Source: Idiomarina sp. UBA6142
GTDB taxonomy: Bacteria; Pseudomonadota; Gammaproteobacteria; Enterobacterales; Alteromonadaceae
Assembly (NCBI GenBank): GCA_002423905.1
Contig: DIVC01000015.1
Location: forward strand, 1-20,221
Length of the DNA stretch: 20,221 nt
Reading direction: 5' to 3'
This document shows positions 1 to 7,970 of this stretch, piece after piece. Below the pieces are notes generated by a model that saw only the letters and a list, made by a program, of their open reading frames with translations, made no database searches and was not told the origin of the DNA. Within the stretch, counting starts at the first letter, position 1. The number at the start of each line of letters is the position of its first letter. A program made the translations under genes and the position numbers.

Positions 1-36
1 GCAGCAGTCTATTTGGTTTTCCGCACTTCGCTCATT

Positions 37-1431
37 TTAGTAGCTACGCTGAAGCTGTACCTGCAAGTCGGCACAGGCCTGTTCACGGACACGACTAGGT
101 TGGTAGTGTTCTGGGTTTAGACTGGACCATTGTGGCTGGTGCCGGGCATCATCCAATAACACCGGTAAATCATGCTGCGGCAGCAATTGTCGCAGCGGTG
201 ACATAGGCTCAAGTTGCAATGGCTGCTGGGCCGCATGACCGCGACGCTGCAAGGATTTTACTAAGAGCTGTTGGCGACGCATCAACAAGGCCACAATCGC
301 GTCTTGAACCTGCAGCGTTTGGTACCCGCGCCAATGATTGAGCAAACGTTTGCCGAGGCTTTGCCAGCCTTGATAAACACCGCCAACGGTTGCGCCAATG
401 GCCGCAGCTGCCCCTAAGCTGGCACCACCGAGGAATACATCAATACCAGCACCAGCTGCGGCTCCGGTACCAAGGCCGAGACCAGTTTTAATGCCAAAAG
501 CTTTCAAGGTTTCAGCAGCAAACAGATCGTCTTGCCACTGCCCCTGAGCAATCGCCAATAAATCAAACACGGCATCCGCCTCGGTAAAACCATATAACAC
601 TAAGATACTTTGCAGAGTGAGCTGCTCACGTTGCCTTACCTGCTGTTGCATGGCACTGATTGCTTCGGCCACCTGCTGTTGCTCGGCAACCGGTAACAAG
701 CGTTGATAGGCGGCCACATCGATCAATAAATCAGCCACCAATAGATACGCTTGGCGTCGGCGTGAGTCCTGCTGCTGCTGAAAATTGGTCAAGGCCTGCT
801 TAAGTGCTGCACGGGCATGCGGCAATACCACCGCTAAACTTTCAAACAGCTGATTGGCACCGTCTTCAGGGGGAGCTACAGCATCAAAGCTTACTTGTTG
901 GTGAATGTGTACTTTCGCCAGCGCTTCACGCCATCGCGCTAATTGCTGATTGGCTGCTTCAGTAAAGTTTAAGACGGCGATCAGCGGGCGTCCACAGCGT
1001 GACAATAAACTCAATTCATCTTGAAGTTTTGGCAACACAGGATCACGTACATCAATTACATAGAATGCCGCATCACATTTCATTAATTGACGAATGACCT
1101 TGGCTTCTTGATCAAACTGGAATTGTGCGCTGGTGCTATTGAGTAATGCGGTCAATTGTTTTGGCCCATCATGGCGATAGGCTTCACTAGTAAATTCGCT
1201 ATTTAGCAAATCAAATAATTCACTCCCTTGCTCTAGCCCAGGAGTATCGTAAAGCGCTAACCCGAACTGCTCAGTCAAGATCATTTCCGTACACATAACA
1301 TCGCGCGTGGTACTTGGGCTAGCTGCCACCTGACCGAAGTCACGGCGCTGCAATAGAGTGCGTAGTAATGAGGTTTTTCCGGCATTGGTATGACCAACTA
1401 CAGCAATATGTAACCAGTCTGTACTGCTCAT
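37..1431 (-). CDS. GTPase, DUF3482 family (last gene of the ECF sigma operon)
   Basis: A 464-residue protein with an N-terminal P-loop GTPase domain. The P-loop GHTNAGKTS is at residues 13-21, Thr41/Thr42 are candidate switch I residues, and the G3 motif DTPG starts at Asp62. The G4 position reads NFTE (about 156-160) instead of NKxD, so guanine specificity may be altered. A Gly/Ala-rich stretch at about 311-355 resembles the hydrophobic segments of DUF697/YcjF-type GTPases and may contact the membrane. The rest is helical and Gln-rich. This is the layout of DUF3482 proteins, which are typically found beside DUF2868 genes, as here. Its ATG overlaps the stop of the DUF2868 gene by 4 nt, which suggests translational coupling. 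Function is not established; a membrane-linked role in envelope stress is inferred from context. The family call is confident, the role is not. Confidence 0.88.
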   Translation of the reverse strand: MSSTDWLHIAVVGHTNAGKTSLLRTLLQRRDFGQVAASPSTTRDVMCTEMILTEQFGLALYDTPGLEQGSELFDLLNSEFTSEAYRHDGPKQLTALLNSTSAQFQFDQEAKVIRQLMKCDAAFYVIDVRDPVLPKLQDELSLLSRCGRPLIAVLNFTEAANQQLARWREALAKVHIHQQVSFDAVAPPEDGANQLFESLAVVLPHARAALKQALTNFQQQQDSRRRQAYLLVADLLIDVAAYQRLLPVAEQQQVAEAISAMQQQVRQREQLTLQSILVLYGFTEADAVFDLLAIAQGQWQDDLFAAETLKAFGIKTGLGLGTGAAAGAGIDVFLGGASLGAAAAIGATVGGVYQGWQSLGKRLLNHWRGYQTLQVQDAIVALLMRRQQLLVKSLQRRGHAAQQPLQLEPMSPLRQLLPQHDLPVLLDDARHQPQWSSLNPEHYQPSRVREQACADLQVQLQRSY

Positions 1432-2780
1432 GAATTAATTCCTGTCGCCAGCAGCTGCTCGGTCTCGGCACTGGTAAGTAATTCCATCGGCAACCGCTGT
1501 AATGCTTGTTGCCATAATGCAACGCGACTATCGGCGCTGTCCTTTTCATGCGCTTGACTACTGCACAAGAGCAAGTGTTGAGTACAAGCTCGTAGCGCTC
1601 CAATAAACTCAAGGCTACCCCGGTCAGGGCTTAACTGTGGGTCTATTCGCACCACCAGAAGAGCCGCTGCCTGCTCGGCAAATCGCGCGAGTACGAGGCG
1701 CTTATCGGTGCCGGTAGCAATCACCCCAAGGTTATCCATAGTGGCGGCCCAAGCGGGTAATCGGGCGGCCGGCTCGTGATCCAAACTGAGTAGAAATCGA
1801 CCTTTGCCTTGTGTCGCTGCCCTGACCGGTAACTGCGTTGTCGGACCGGCGTCGGCATCGACGATACGATCACGATTGTTGGTCAATTGCTGCCAACACC
1901 GCTGCATCGCCGCATAAGCTGGATCGTCGCTGGCCAACTGCAACTGACGATAACGGCTGAGCAACACTATTAATGCACCAAGCAACAGTAGCAATCGCGG
2001 TAGCATGCCATAGCACCAGAGTACTACCAATAGCCAACGACCGGCTTGCTGCTGGGCGGCGGCATTCGACTGCTCAAGCAGCGCTTGTACCGGCGGTGGC
2101 TCAAAGCCCAATAACTGCGGCCAGTAGCCCAGCCAAATAGCCAGATGCTGCAGTTGTTGCGCAGATAAAATGGTGGTTTCCCAAGTAAAACTGTACGACT
2201 GTGCACTCAATCGCAGCAACAGCAATAACCAAGCGACACTCAATAATGCTAACCAAAAACCATGAGTGATTGCGCTTAATGTTGGACTGAGTAACCGTTG
2301 CTGCTGCATCACCTGCAGCCAAGCAGTGCTGATGGCACGGGTACCACGAAAACGTCGCCAGCGCTGGCTAAAGCTAATGGCTAGGCCACCGACACCCGGC
2401 AATGGCGCAGCGCGTAATTGCGCTAACAGCCACAACAGCAACATCAGCAAATGAATGCCGACCAAACTCACCCAGCCGTACAACAGGGAAATAGGTGTAC
2501 TGAGTGCCAACAGCGCGTTGGTCAAGCTACTGCCAGCGATAATCACCATCAGCACGAATAGTATCAACAGTAAGCGGCGTTGCCAATGCCACTGTTGTTC
2601 GAGCTGTTGCCAGTCACGTTGTTTAGCTAAGCGCTCGGCGCGCTGCAGACAGCGTTCACTAAAGGAGCTATCGTGCAAGGCTTCGGGGGCTTGGGCGTAT
2701 GGCTCAAGTAGCCCTTGATGCAATTCGTGGTCTCGTACAAATGCTGCCTGCCAAAATCGTCTAAACCGCGAATAGCCCAT
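1428..2780 (-). CDS. DUF2868 family membrane protein
   Basis: A 450-residue protein with four likely membrane segments: two close together at about 70-93 and 97-122, a third at about 175-195, and a fourth at about 248-275. An N-terminal Gln/Trp-rich soluble part and a C-terminal soluble domain of about 150 residues flank them. This matches the DUF2868 family, whose members are usually coupled to DUF3482 GTPases. The ATG is preceded by GAGGA at a good distance, and the gene overlaps the downstream GTPase gene by 4 nt. A 30-nt gap separates it from the upstream YbjQ gene, with no terminator seen. It is plausibly the membrane anchor or partner of the GTPase, but this is inference; no enzymatic motif was recognised. 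Confidence 0.85.
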   Translation of the reverse strand: MGYSRFRRFWQAAFVRDHELHQGLLEPYAQAPEALHDSSFSERCLQRAERLAKQRDWQQLEQQWHWQRRLLLILFVLMVIIAGSSLTNALLALSTPISLLYGWVSLVGIHLLMLLLWLLAQLRAAPLPGVGGLAISFSQRWRRFRGTRAISTAWLQVMQQQRLLSPTLSAITHGFWLALLSVAWLLLLLRLSAQSYSFTWETTILSAQQLQHLAIWLGYWPQLLGFEPPPVQALLEQSNAAAQQQAGRWLLVVLWCYGMLPRLLLLLGALIVLLSRYRQLQLASDDPAYAAMQRCWQQLTNNRDRIVDADAGPTTQLPVRAATQGKGRFLLSLDHEPAARLPAWAATMDNLGVIATGTDKRLVLARFAEQAAALLVVRIDPQLSPDRGSLEFIGALRACTQHLLLCSSQAHEKDSADSRVALWQQALQRLPMELLTSAETEQLLATGINS

Positions 2781-2810
2781 GTCATCCTCAAGTTAAGCGA
2801 ATACCACTGC

Positions 2811-3134
2811 CTACTTTAGTTTTACTGCGGTACCATAAGCAAGTAATTCAGCTGCACCATGGGCTAACATCGAGGTCGAAAATCGTACACCAACTACCGC
2901 ATCAGCGCCTATCGAACGAGCCTCATCGACCATCCTATCTAATGCTTGTTCACGGCTTTCGGCTAACAACTTGGTGTAGTCGTGTATTTCACCGCCAACA
3001 ATGTTACGAAACGCGGCCAAGATATCACGCCCCAAGTGCCGAGCTCGAATGGTATTACCGCGTACTAAGCCCAAATGTTCAGTGATAGTCTTATCAGCGA
3101 CCTGCTCGCTGGTGTAAATGCCAATATGTTTCAT
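2811..3134 (-). CDS. YbjQ family (UPF0145/DUF74) protein
   Basis: A 107-residue protein, the usual full length for YbjQ. Family features are the N-terminal beta strand leading into NTIRARHLGRDI (about residues 27-38), a helix with REQALDRM, and the segment IGADAVVGVRFSTS followed by the conserved Tyr-Gly-Thr-Ala end. No signal peptide or membrane segment is seen. YbjQ proteins form small beta-rich oligomers and are sometimes called putative heavy-metal-binding proteins, but their role is unknown. The start codon overlaps the anti-sigma gene stop by 4 nt (ATGA), so it is cotranslated with the sigma/anti-sigma pair. That suggests it is either a target or a modulator of that stress response (inference). 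Confidence 0.9.
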   Translation of the reverse strand: MKHIGIYTSEQVADKTITEHLGLVRGNTIRARHLGRDILAAFRNIVGGEIHDYTKLLAESREQALDRMVDEARSIGADAVVGVRFSTSMLAHGAAELLAYGTAVKLK

Positions 3135-3589
3135 AATTTCACCTTGTTGTAGCGATCAGATTTGCGTTCGTTTAAGCGCTGACGGAGGACACTCAAAAAC
3201 ACTACCAGGGCACCGAGCCAAAACGCTGAAAAGCTAAATTTCATCCACACCGGTACCGTCGGGTCTTGCCAAAACTGATACAAGCCGTAACCCAGCAGCG
3301 ATGTTAGACCAGCAGCCATAAGTAACCATCCTAACCAGCGTGTCGCACGACTCTTGGGCTCATTTAAATGCTGTTGAATACGTTGTTGTTCGCGCATAGT
3401 CGCTCCTTCACGCGGTAGACTTTGTTGCATACTTTGCTGTAACAGCTGTAACTGCTCCAACTGAGCTTGGCAACTGGCACATTGCTGCACATGCAGAAAC
3501 AGGCGCTGCTGCTGTTGTTGGCTCAATTCGTCATCCAAATAACCGGATATCAACACCGATATTTCATCACAACTATAGCGCTTTGTCAT
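3131..3589 (-). CDS. Anti-sigma factor with zinc-finger (zf-HC2/ZAS) domain, membrane-bound
   Basis: A 152-residue protein. The N-terminal domain has the zinc anti-sigma pattern: Cys7, the YLDDELS helix, then H-x3-C-x2-C at His33, Cys37 and Cys40. Two hydrophobic segments follow (about 92-114 and 120-142), so the sigma-binding domain is probably cytoplasmic and tethered to the inner membrane. A short basic tail ends the protein. Such proteins sequester their partner ECF sigma factor until a redox or envelope signal releases it. The gene overlaps the sigma gene by 4 nt upstream and the YbjQ gene by 4 nt downstream. A poly-Gln run (five Gln, residues 24-28) sits in the linker before the zinc motif. 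Family call is firm; the signal is unknown. Confidence 0.88.
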   Translation of the reverse strand: MTKRYSCDEISVLISGYLDDELSQQQQQRLFLHVQQCASCQAQLEQLQLLQQSMQQSLPREGATMREQQRIQQHLNEPKSRATRWLGWLLMAAGLTSLLGYGLYQFWQDPTVPVWMKFSFSAFWLGALVVFLSVLRQRLNERKSDRYNKVKL

Positions 3590-4143
3590 AACTCCTCCAG
3601 GGCAATAATTTTTGCTAATTGCGAGCGTAATGCTAATCGTGCGCGGTGGATTCGAGACATCACTGTGCCGGGCTCAACCGCTAAAATGTCGGCAAGTTGC
3701 TGATAACTAAAGTCATTCACTTCGCGCAGCCAAAGAATCTCAGCCTGAGTACGTGGTAGCTGCTGTAACGCCAGCTGCATCAGCGCTGTCATTTGCTGTT
3801 GTTGCAATAGCTGGTCGGGGGACAAGTTAGCGCTGCTGAACTGGCTGTCGATGCCATTCGCTTGCTCATCGTTCGGCACCATTTCAACCAGCGAACGCCT
3901 TCTGAGCTGATCCAAACATTGATGCCGAACCACTTGAAAAAACCAACTTTTAAGGACGATCGGATCGGTTGGATAGTGGCTTGTGGTAAGCGCCTTTTCC
4001 AAGCTGCTCTGGCAAGCATCGGCAGCGCTGGCGCTGCAGCCGAGTATCTGTGTCGCAAACTGCTGTGCGGCTGTGGCATAAGGCTGTAATTGTTGAAGTC
4101 GATGCTGCACAGTTGCTACCTTCACAGGTTCCGTGAGTGGCAC
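3586..4143 (-). CDS. ECF-type sigma-70 family RNA polymerase sigma factor
   Basis: A 185-residue sigma factor with only regions 2 and 4, as in ECF sigmas. Region 2 covers about residues 24-84, with SWFFQVVRHQCLDQLRRR as the promoter-melting and -10 recognition part (66-83). Region 4 covers about 118-178, with the helix-turn-helix DFSYQQLADILAVEPGTVMSRIHRAR (residues 144-169) being typical, although longer than usual to quote. The acidic start of region 2 (normally DAEDLVQE) is replaced by SASAADACQSSLEKA, so this end is divergent. The start is GTG at 4141-4143, right after an in-frame TGA; GTG codons at residues 7 and 12 are alternatives. A candidate autoregulated ECF promoter lies just upstream. 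It overlaps its anti-sigma gene by 4 nt. Subfamily not assigned. Confidence 0.88.
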   Translation of the reverse strand: MPLTEPVKVATVQHRLQQLQPYATAAQQFATQILGCSASAADACQSSLEKALTTSHYPTDPIVLKSWFFQVVRHQCLDQLRRRSLVEMVPNDEQANGIDSQFSSANLSPDQLLQQQQMTALMQLALQQLPRTQAEILWLREVNDFSYQQLADILAVEPGTVMSRIHRARLALRSQLAKIIALEEL

Positions 4144-4159
4144 TCATATTCTCATGAGT
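4142..4159 (-). repeat. Inverted repeat (6-bp stem, 6-nt loop) over the sigma gene start codon
   Basis: ACTCAT at 4142-4147 is the exact reverse complement of ATGAGT at 4154-4159, with a 6-nt gap. On the transcript this would put part of the GTG start codon (4141-4143) in the 3' arm and a purine-rich GAGAAT, the only ribosome-binding-like stretch, in the loop. It could tune translation of the sigma factor. A 6-bp stem can occur by chance. Confidence 0.35.
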
Positions 4160-4173
4160 ACGGTTGTTAGAAG

Positions 4174-4203
4174 TAAGACGCAGCAACCGGCAGATTTATT
4201 CCC
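4174..4203 (-). promoter_or_regulatory. Candidate ECF-type promoter for the sigma/anti-sigma operon
   Basis: Read on the minus strand, GGGAATAA (4196-4203) is followed after a 16-nt spacer (4180-4195) by GTCTTA (4174-4179). This resembles the GGAAC-type -35 and GTC-type -10 elements used by many ECF sigma factors. Transcription would start near 4166, leaving about 23 nt before the GTG start of the sigma gene. It fits self-activation of the operon by its own sigma factor. The motif was read by eye and the -35 is not the classic GGAACTT. Confidence 0.55.
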
Positions 4204-4223
4204 AATAATTTCTCAGCAGCTGC

Positions 4224-6050
4224 TTAATCAGGTAAAAAACCACCCGATTGGCGCGCCCACAATTGCGCATAAAGGCCATCGGCTGCGATTAATTCAGCAT
4301 GACTACCCTGCTCAACAATGCTCCCTTGGTCCATCACGATCAAACGATCCATGGCAGCAATAGTCGATAAACGGTGGGCAATAGCGATCACTGTTTTACC
4401 TTCCATCAATTTGTAGAGATTTTCTTGAATAGCCGCCTCGACTTCTGAATCGAGCGCGGAAGTCGCTTCATCAAGAATTAGAATCGGCGCATCTTTAAGC
4501 ATCACGCGAGCAATAGCAATACGCTGACGTTGGCCACCGGATAATTTTACCCCGCGCTCACCAACATGGGCATCGAGCCCACGACGCCCTTTGGCGTCCA
4601 CCAAATCATCAATAAATAAGTCAGCTTCCGCGCGATGTGCCGCCTGCAGAACCTCTTCATCCGTTGCTTGTGGGCGACCATAAGCGATATTGCCACGCAC
4701 CGAACGGTGTAACAGTGACGTGTCTTGGGTAACCATACCAATATGTTGACGCAAGCTATCTTGGCTTACTTGCGAGATATCTTGGCCATCAATACAGATG
4801 CGGCCGCTATGAATATCGTAAAACCGTAACAGTAAATTGACTAAGGTCGACTTGCCGGCACCTGAGCGCCCGACCACACCGATCTTTTCACCGGCTTTAA
4901 TGGTCAATTGTAACTGCTGCAGAATCGGCTTATCGCGACTGTACTCAAAGCACACATGGTCAAACACCACCTCACCATGGGGAACCTTAAGTTCAGGCGC
5001 ATTCGCTACATCACGGATCATTTGCGGCACACTCACCGTTTGCATACCGTCTTGCACGGTACCAATATTTTCAAACAGCGCTGAAACTTCCCACATAATC
5101 CATTGACTCATACCCCATAGCCGCAATACCAAGCTCAGGGCCACCGCAATGGCGCCCACACTAATCAACGCATCTGCCCAAAGTTGCAGCGCCAGCCAGC
5201 CAACACTAAACAACAGCAGTGAATTGAGTAAATACAAACAGGTGTAAAGCTTGGTAACCAAGCGCATTTGCCGATGTACCGTTTGCAAAAATTCAGCCAT
5301 ACCCTCTTTGGCAAAGGCTTGTTCCCGTTGTGCATGGGAGAATAGTTTCACTGTTTGAATGTTGGTGTAGCTATCGACAATGCGCCCTGTCATCACCGAA
5401 CGCGCATCGGCTTGCAACGCGGCTACTTGCCTAAGCCTCGGTACAAAATAACGCAATAACACCACATACATTGCTAACCATAGCAGTAACGGCAGGGCTA
5501 AACGCCAATCAGCGCTCGCCACAATTACAACGGTACCAATAAAATAGACCGATACATAATTGAGCACATCGAATAGCTTGATCACCGACTCACGGACCGC
5601 TAAGGCGGTTTGCATGACTTTTGTGGCAATTCGACCGGCGAATTCTTCTTGGTAGAAGCTCAGGGACTGATTGAGTAGATAACTATGCAATAGCCAGCGA
5701 ATACGCATTGGATAGTTACCGAGTAAGCCCTGATAGGTTATTAGAGAGTGCAAAATAACCAACAGCGGTAAACCCACCAACACCAGCGCCGCCATACCAA
5801 ATAGCGACCAAAAGTGTTGACTAAACAAGGTGGTACGGTCCTGCTCTGCCAACCAATCAACAATATTGCCAATAAAACTGAATAACCACACTTCGGTGAT
5901 AGCAATCAGCGTCATCAAGCCGCCGGCCAATAAAATATAGCGCCAAGAGCCACGACTGTAATGCATGCAAAACTTCACCAATCCCATCGGTGGTTGCTGA
6001 TCGCCACCGTCAGGGAATGGGTTTAAACGCCTTTCAAACCACGCAAACAT
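4224..6050 (-). CDS. ABC exporter half-transporter (fused permease and ATPase)
   Basis: A 608-residue protein in which a type IV (ABC_membrane) transmembrane domain with six segments (about residues 35-315) is fused to an ATP-binding domain. The Walker A motif GRSGAGKST is near 393-401, the signature LSGGQRQ near 501, Walker B ILILDEATSALD near 521-532, and the switch His in AHRLSTI near 560. Length and order match homo- or heterodimeric exporters of lipids, drugs or peptides (MsbA/MdlB-like); the substrate cannot be told from sequence. The ATG has AAGGA at 6056-6060. The gene follows the M28 peptidase gene by 26 nt with no terminator, so the two are probably cotranscribed. No terminator is visible before the sigma operon, so read-through into it is possible. 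Confidence 0.93.
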   Translation of the reverse strand: MFAWFERRLNPFPDGGDQQPPMGLVKFCMHYSRGSWRYILLAGGLMTLIAITEVWLFSFIGNIVDWLAEQDRTTLFSQHFWSLFGMAALVLVGLPLLVILHSLITYQGLLGNYPMRIRWLLHSYLLNQSLSFYQEEFAGRIATKVMQTALAVRESVIKLFDVLNYVSVYFIGTVVIVASADWRLALPLLLWLAMYVVLLRYFVPRLRQVAALQADARSVMTGRIVDSYTNIQTVKLFSHAQREQAFAKEGMAEFLQTVHRQMRLVTKLYTCLYLLNSLLLFSVGWLALQLWADALISVGAIAVALSLVLRLWGMSQWIMWEVSALFENIGTVQDGMQTVSVPQMIRDVANAPELKVPHGEVVFDHVCFEYSRDKPILQQLQLTIKAGEKIGVVGRSGAGKSTLVNLLLRFYDIHSGRICIDGQDISQVSQDSLRQHIGMVTQDTSLLHRSVRGNIAYGRPQATDEEVLQAAHRAEADLFIDDLVDAKGRRGLDAHVGERGVKLSGGQRQRIAIARVMLKDAPILILDEATSALDSEVEAAIQENLYKLMEGKTVIAIAHRLSTIAAMDRLIVMDQGSIVEQGSHAELIAADGLYAQLWARQSGGFLPD

Positions 6051-6076
6051 GACTATCCTTAATGGAGTGGGATAAC

Positions 6077-7450
6077 TTACTCACCAAAGGCTCCGGCTGG
6101 GCCAGGAAACACCACCGGGCTCTCAAAGCCGTCGTTACTGACGCTGGCAACACCAAAAAAGTAGTTATCAATGACAATATTTTCTAAGGTGTATTCGCTG
6201 ACATTGCCAACCCAGCGGCTGTATTGCCAGTTGGGCGCATCGGTATCTCGCCAATACACGCGATAGCCACCGATTAAGGCCTGCTCAGTGGCGCTAGCAG
6301 GGGCCCATTTTAGCGTAGTGTTGGCCGTGACTGCACCGCTTATGCTAACTGCGGCCGGTGGGCTCGGTGCCCAGGCCATCGCCGCTAACGACACCGCATT
6401 TAAAGCCGTGAGTTTTGCCGCATAGTCGAAATCCACACCATCAAGGGTATCACCATAGTGGATACCGTCTTCAAAGCGAATATCCTGATGCTGACGATCA
6501 TAATGTTCATTGGTTTCCATAATTCGCACCGCCGGAAAACCAAGGTCGTTAAACGGCCGATGGTGTCCACCACGAGCAAACCGGTCCAGTCGATAGATCA
6601 CTTTAGTATCAAGATTCGGAATATAGCGATCGGCCATCCAATCAATAAAACGAGCTAAATTACGACTTGGGCTATCCACTTCACCGCCCATAAACCGGCG
6701 CTGACGCGCTTGCTGTTCGGTTTCCTTCATCCGCGTCCCTTCAGCAAATATTCGCGCGCTGGTGTTGTCAATCACCCCATTCATACCTTCAATATTACCA
6801 ATCATATCGTTATTCAATACGGCTTTAATGCGCCAACCGTCTTGCTGGGCAGTTTCAGCCATAATTTGACCACCAAATAAGCCTTGCTCTTCACCGGCTA
6901 AAGCAGCGTAGACGATACTGCCAGCGAATTGGTATTGACTTAACACCCTGGCCGCTTCAAGCGTTCCAGCCACACCTGAGGCATTATCATTGGCTCCCGG
7001 CGCATCATCAGTAAAATTCATCACATCGCTGATCCGTGAGTCGATATCACCACTCATGATCACGTAACGGCTTGGATCAACGCTGCCCTTTTGCACCGCG
7101 ATGACACTCACCACGTCGACCGGATCAGGAATACGTGGTGTAGCGGAAATAACCCGTGATTGATAATACACCTCCAAACAACCACCACAGTCGGCCGAAA
7201 TTTTCTCAAATTCAGCTTTAATCCAGCGCCGTGCCGCGCCAATGCCGCGGGTGTCTGACTCCGTGTCTGACAGGGTATGACGGGTACCAAAACCAACCAA
7301 GGTTTCGATATCGGCACGAATTCGTTCCGCTTGTACTGCCGCAGAAATAGCATGCAAGCGCGCTTGATCCTGATATTCGACCTGCCCCGCAGTACTCACA
7401 TTAATAATCAATACAGCACTTAAAGCTGACAGTAACGGCGATATTTTCAT
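6077..7450 (-). CDS. Secreted M28 family metallopeptidase with C-terminal Fn3-like domain
   Basis: A protein of 457 residues from the ATG at 7448-7450, chosen because it gives a clean signal peptide (MKISPLLSALSAVLIINVS) and has AGGG just upstream; an in-frame TTG at 7466-7468 is possible. The M28 core holds Asp155 in GANDNASG, Glu187/Glu188 in GEEQG, the NNDMIGN segment and EHYDRQHQD near its end. The first metal ligand, usually His in a GHxDS motif, is Asp135 in GDIDSR. The last 90 or so residues (from PPAAVSISG) look like a fibronectin type III domain with Trp/Tyr-rich strands. It probably removes N-terminal residues from external or periplasmic peptides. It lies 18 nt after a small membrane protein gene and 26 nt before an ABC exporter. 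Confidence 0.87.
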   Translation of the reverse strand: MKISPLLSALSAVLIINVSTAGQVEYQDQARLHAISAAVQAERIRADIETLVGFGTRHTLSDTESDTRGIGAARRWIKAEFEKISADCGGCLEVYYQSRVISATPRIPDPVDVVSVIAVQKGSVDPSRYVIMSGDIDSRISDVMNFTDDAPGANDNASGVAGTLEAARVLSQYQFAGSIVYAALAGEEQGLFGGQIMAETAQQDGWRIKAVLNNDMIGNIEGMNGVIDNTSARIFAEGTRMKETEQQARQRRFMGGEVDSPSRNLARFIDWMADRYIPNLDTKVIYRLDRFARGGHHRPFNDLGFPAVRIMETNEHYDRQHQDIRFEDGIHYGDTLDGVDFDYAAKLTALNAVSLAAMAWAPSPPAAVSISGAVTANTTLKWAPASATEQALIGGYRVYWRDTDAPNWQYSRWVGNVSEYTLENIVIDNYFFGVASVSNDGFESPVVFPGPAGAFGE

Positions 7451-7468
7451 GATGATGGCCCTAGTCAA

Positions 7469-7918
7469 TTAAATGTTCTCACAATCGGTGTCGCTAAATC
7501 GTAAGGTAAACAAATGGATGTTATTACGATCTTGATAAAGATATTCAACAAATTCGGCTTGGTCGCGATAAAATGTCATACTTTTAGCACTGCAAAAGCT
7601 GGTGCGAAGAAATGGTTCGACCTGCGAGCGCAACCCGTCGATATCGTGTTGAAAACGATCTACAGCAATCAGTGCATAAACGAAGCGCATGCCATAATTT
7701 ACCACTTCGGCGCGTTCAAAACGGGTCTGCCCATCTAACAGTTTTGGCAAGTCTCGATTCAATTGACCCGAACGCTCTAGTAACTCGACATAAAGTTGGT
7801 TACGATCCCGAACCTGTTTACCCTGCTGCCAAAGATTCCAAAGCTCTACTGCAACAAGGCTGACAATAATCACAACGACACCCCATATCAATTGTCGTGT
7901 AAAGCTTATCGTTGGCAT
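7469..7918 (-). CDS. Hypothetical protein with one N-terminal membrane segment
   Basis: I do not recognise this 149-residue protein. It has one hydrophobic segment at residues 11-27 (LIWGVVVIIVSLVAVEL), then a helical, charged region to about residue 100, and a C-terminal part with aromatic strands. Cys109 and Cys146 could form a disulfide if this part is periplasmic, as expected for an N-in anchor. The ATG at 7916-7918 has TAGGT just upstream. It is the first gene of a leftward unit with the M28 peptidase and ABC exporter, and is divergent from the efflux operon. Three small open frames on the opposite strand here look like shadows. It is probably real because of the ribosome-binding site and its close spacing to the next gene. 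Confidence 0.7.
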   Translation of the reverse strand: MPTISFTRQLIWGVVVIIVSLVAVELWNLWQQGKQVRDRNQLYVELLERSGQLNRDLPKLLDGQTRFERAEVVNYGMRFVYALIAVDRFQHDIDGLRSQVEPFLRTSFCSAKSMTFYRDQAEFVEYLYQDRNNIHLFTLRFSDTDCENI

Positions 7919-7970
7919 TCTACCTACTCACTCGTTGTTACGATTTATCCGTTAAAAGAAGCTAAATCCA

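Noticed and set aside
1..36. Eight-codon minus-strand frame past the end of the GTPase gene
   Set aside because: Too short and at the window edge; no ribosome-binding site or terminator can be judged here.
4215..4224. Perfect palindrome AGCAGCTGCT at the end of the ABC exporter gene
   Set aside because: No loop and no T-run, so not a terminator; CAGCAG-type repeats are frequent in this Gln-rich region.
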